Below, one piece after another: positions 6,133 to 7,514 of a stretch of DNA of 7,514 bases. This DNA comes from an uncultured Lachnospiraceae bacterium. GTDB taxonomy: Bacteria; Bacillota; Clostridia; Lachnospirales; Lachnospiraceae. The notes under the pieces are model-generated. The model ran no database searches, was not told the origin of the DNA, and was given only the letters and a program-made list of their open reading frames with translations. Position numbers and translations under genes: made by a program. The DNA lies in contig CAKRNI010000120.1 in assembly GCA_934370915.1 (NCBI GenBank), forward strand, positions 1-7,514, given 5' to 3'. Position 1 is the first letter of the stretch. Each line of letters starts with the position of its first letter.

Positions 6133-6176
6133 AAAAAACGGGCAGGATGACCTATTTTTATCATCCTGCCCGTTTT
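6133..6176 (-). terminator. Factor-independent terminator of ftsH
   Basis: A perfect 16-bp stem (6176-6161 paired with 6150-6135) with a GC-rich core CGGGCAGGATGA closes a 10-nt loop. On the minus strand it is followed directly by a run of T residues (6138-6133). It begins 10 nt after the ftsH stop. On the plus strand only four T residues follow, so termination is mainly in the ftsH direction. Confidence 0.93.
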
Positions 6177-6185
6177 CGTACCGTA

Positions 6186-7514
6186 TTAATTCTGCTGATC
6201 CATCGGATTCTGTCCGTTTTCAGACTGCGGCATCTGCTGTTCTTCAGCTGTTCCGGCATATCCGCCGTTTTCATTCTGCGGCGCACTCTGCACATTTTCC
6301 GCGGCGGTCTGCACGCCCGGATCCTGCTCCGCTGTGGACTTTACCTCAGCAGTCTGTATCTGCTGGCTCGCTGCGTCCTCCGCGAACTCGCCGCCCATAC
6401 GGCTCTTCTCTTCCTTCTTACCTTCCTCCGGCTCCGGGATTCCCTTAACCTCACGGAAGATCTTCATGAACTCCTTGCCTGTGATCGTCTCTTTCTCGAT
6501 CAGGAATGCCGCGATCTGATCCATCGCATCACGGTTTTCGGAGAGAAGACGCTTTGCCTCAGCATATGCCTCTTTTAACATCTTCATGACTTCCGTATCG
6601 ATCTCAGCAGCTGTCGCATCACCGCAGTTTAAGACGGTGCGTCCTGTCAGATACTGGTTCTCCTGAGTCTCTAAGCCCATAAGGCCGAACTTCTCAGACA
6701 TACCGTACTGGGTGACCATCGCTCTCGCGATCCTTGTCGCCTGCTCGATATCGTTTGCCGCACCTGTCGTCACCGTATCAAAAACAAGTTCCTCAGCCGC
6801 ACGGCCTGCAAGAGAGACAACAAGCATTGCCTGAAGCTCTTTCTTCGTATTTAAATATTTCTCCTCCTCCGGAACCTGCATCACGTAGCCCAGCGCGCCC
6901 ATGGTACGCGGAACGATCGTGATCTTCTGTACCGGTTCAGCATCTTTCTGAAGAGCCGTGACAAGCGCGTGTCCGACCTCGTGGTAGGAGACAATCCGGC
7001 GCTCTTCCTTGCTTAAGATCCTGTCTTTCTTCTCTTTTCCGACAAGGACAAGCTCCACCGCCTCAAAAAGATCCTTCTGGGAAACGGCCTGACGTCCGTT
7101 CTTGACCGCATTGATGGCTGCCTCGTTCATCATATTCGCGAGATCCGCGCCCACGGCGCCGGATGTCGCAAGGGCGATCTCCTCGAAATCGACGGTCTCA
7201 TCCAGACGCACATCCTTGGAATGTACTTTTAAGATATTCACACGGCCTTTCAGGTCCGGCTTATCAACGATGACACGTCTGTCGAAACGACCCGGTCTCA
7301 AAAGCGCCGGATCCAGAATCTCCGGACGGTTCGTCGCGCCAAGAACAAGAAGGCCCTTGGAGGAATCAAATCCATCCATCTCGGAAAGCAGCTGGTTTAA
7401 GGTCTGCTCTCTCTCATCATTTCCACCTAACCGGCTGTCACGGCTGCGTCCGATGGCATCGATCTCATCGATAAAGATGATACACGGTGCGGACTGCTGT
7501 GCCTGCTTGAAGAG
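6186..7514 (-). CDS. ftsH: ATP-dependent zinc metalloprotease FtsH (3' part)
   Basis: The visible 442 residues begin at LFKQAQQSAP, inside the AAA+ ATPase domain, and the rest lies beyond the right edge. FtsH is a membrane-anchored hexamer that unfolds and degrades damaged or regulatory proteins. Seen here (numbering from the window edge) are Walker B CIIFIDE (11-17), the second region of homology ATNRPEILDPALLRPGRFDR (60-79) with arginine fingers R73 and R76, the zinc site HEVGH (178-182) and the third zinc ligand Asp255 in TTGAANDIEQAT. All key residues are intact. The last 80 or so residues after KGIPEPEEGKKEE form an acidic, Gln/Asn/Ala/Gly-rich low-complexity tail ending NPMDQQN. The upstream membrane helices and Walker A are not in the window. 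The gene ends in TAA, followed by a strong terminator, so it is probably last in its transcript. Confidence 0.97.
   Translation of the reverse strand, partial: LFKQAQQSAPCIIFIDEIDAIGRSRDSRLGGNDEREQTLNQLLSEMDGFDSSKGLLVLGATNRPEILDPALLRPGRFDRRVIVDKPDLKGRVNILKVHSKDVRLDETVDFEEIALATSGAVGADLANMMNEAAINAVKNGRQAVSQKDLFEAVELVLVGKEKKDRILSKEERRIVSYHEVGHALVTALQKDAEPVQKITIVPRTMGALGYVMQVPEEEKYLNTKKELQAMLVVSLAGRAAEELVFDTVTTGAANDIEQATRIARAMVTQYGMSEKFGLMGLETQENQYLTGRTVLNCGDATAAEIDTEVMKMLKEAYAEAKRLLSENRDAMDQIAAFLIEKETITGKEFMKIFREVKGIPEPEEGKKEEKSRMGGEFAEDAASQQIQTAEVKSTAEQDPGVQTAAENVQSAPQNENGGYAGTAEEQQMPQSENGQNPMDQQN

Larger units (their letters stand above)
5857..6185. other. Intergenic region between ftsH and the protease gene
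   Basis: This 329-bp stretch holds the ftsH terminator at its right end and the protease promoter in its left half. A short inverted repeat, ATTTTC-AGTTCA-GAAAAT (6011-6028), sits about 55 bp upstream of the protease -10 and could be an activator or repressor site. I see no credible gene or known RNA family in it. Confidence 0.5.

Noticed and set aside
6133..6176. Reading the strong stem-loop as a bidirectional terminator or a small RNA
   Set aside because: Only the minus direction has a proper T-run directly after the stem, no plus-strand gene ends here, and it follows ftsH immediately.
1..7514. Mobile elements, CRISPR arrays, tRNA or rRNA genes, or a defence island
   Set aside because: No transposase, integrase, long terminal inverted repeats, regularly spaced repeats or structural RNA genes could be seen; all genes are of ordinary chromosomal families.

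Overview
The window looks like ordinary chromosome from an anaerobic, low-oxygen Firmicute, most likely a Lachnospiraceae-type Clostridia. The grounds are the Clostridia-style SufC ATPase, an [4Fe-4S] aldo/keto reductase, an FtsH with a very characteristic clostridial sequence, and moderately high G+C with uniform codon use. This placement is inference from protein style; no rRNA is present. I see no mobile element, CRISPR array, tRNA or sign of recent transfer.

Layout from left to right. Positions 1-53 (minus) hold only the first 17 codons of a gene that starts one base inside the stop of the preceding gene. Positions 53-787 (minus) encode a SufC-type Fe-S assembly ATPase, so the cut-off gene is probably its SufB/SufD-like scaffold partner. 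Positions 788-1213 form a 426-bp divergent regulatory region. It holds several minus-strand promoter-like sequences, two palindromes, two tiny possible leader ORFs and a plus-strand promoter. Positions 1214-2578 (plus) encode an 11-helix Na+-coupled amino-acid-type transporter of the NSS family. It converges on, and overlaps by 41 bp, a minus-strand gene for a YbaK/EbsC-type aminoacyl-tRNA editing protein (2538-3029).

Upstream of that on the minus strand lie a ferredoxin-like aldo/keto reductase (3086-4231) and a secreted subtilisin-family protease (4282-5856). Gaps of 50 and 56 bp and no strong internal promoter suggest that protease, reductase and editing protein are read as one transcript from a promoter near 5951-5979. 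A strong factor-independent terminator (6133-6176) separates this unit from the 3' two thirds of ftsH (6186-7514, minus), which runs off the right edge.

The functional themes are Fe-S cluster assembly, an Fe-S redox enzyme, translation quality control and proteolysis. The three-gene minus unit has no obvious single pathway. I do not see a convincing new multi-gene system. The points most worth checking are the reductase lacking two of four canonical catalytic residues, the convergent overlap whose shared segment folds into a stop-spanning hairpin, and the palindromes in the divergent promoter region.
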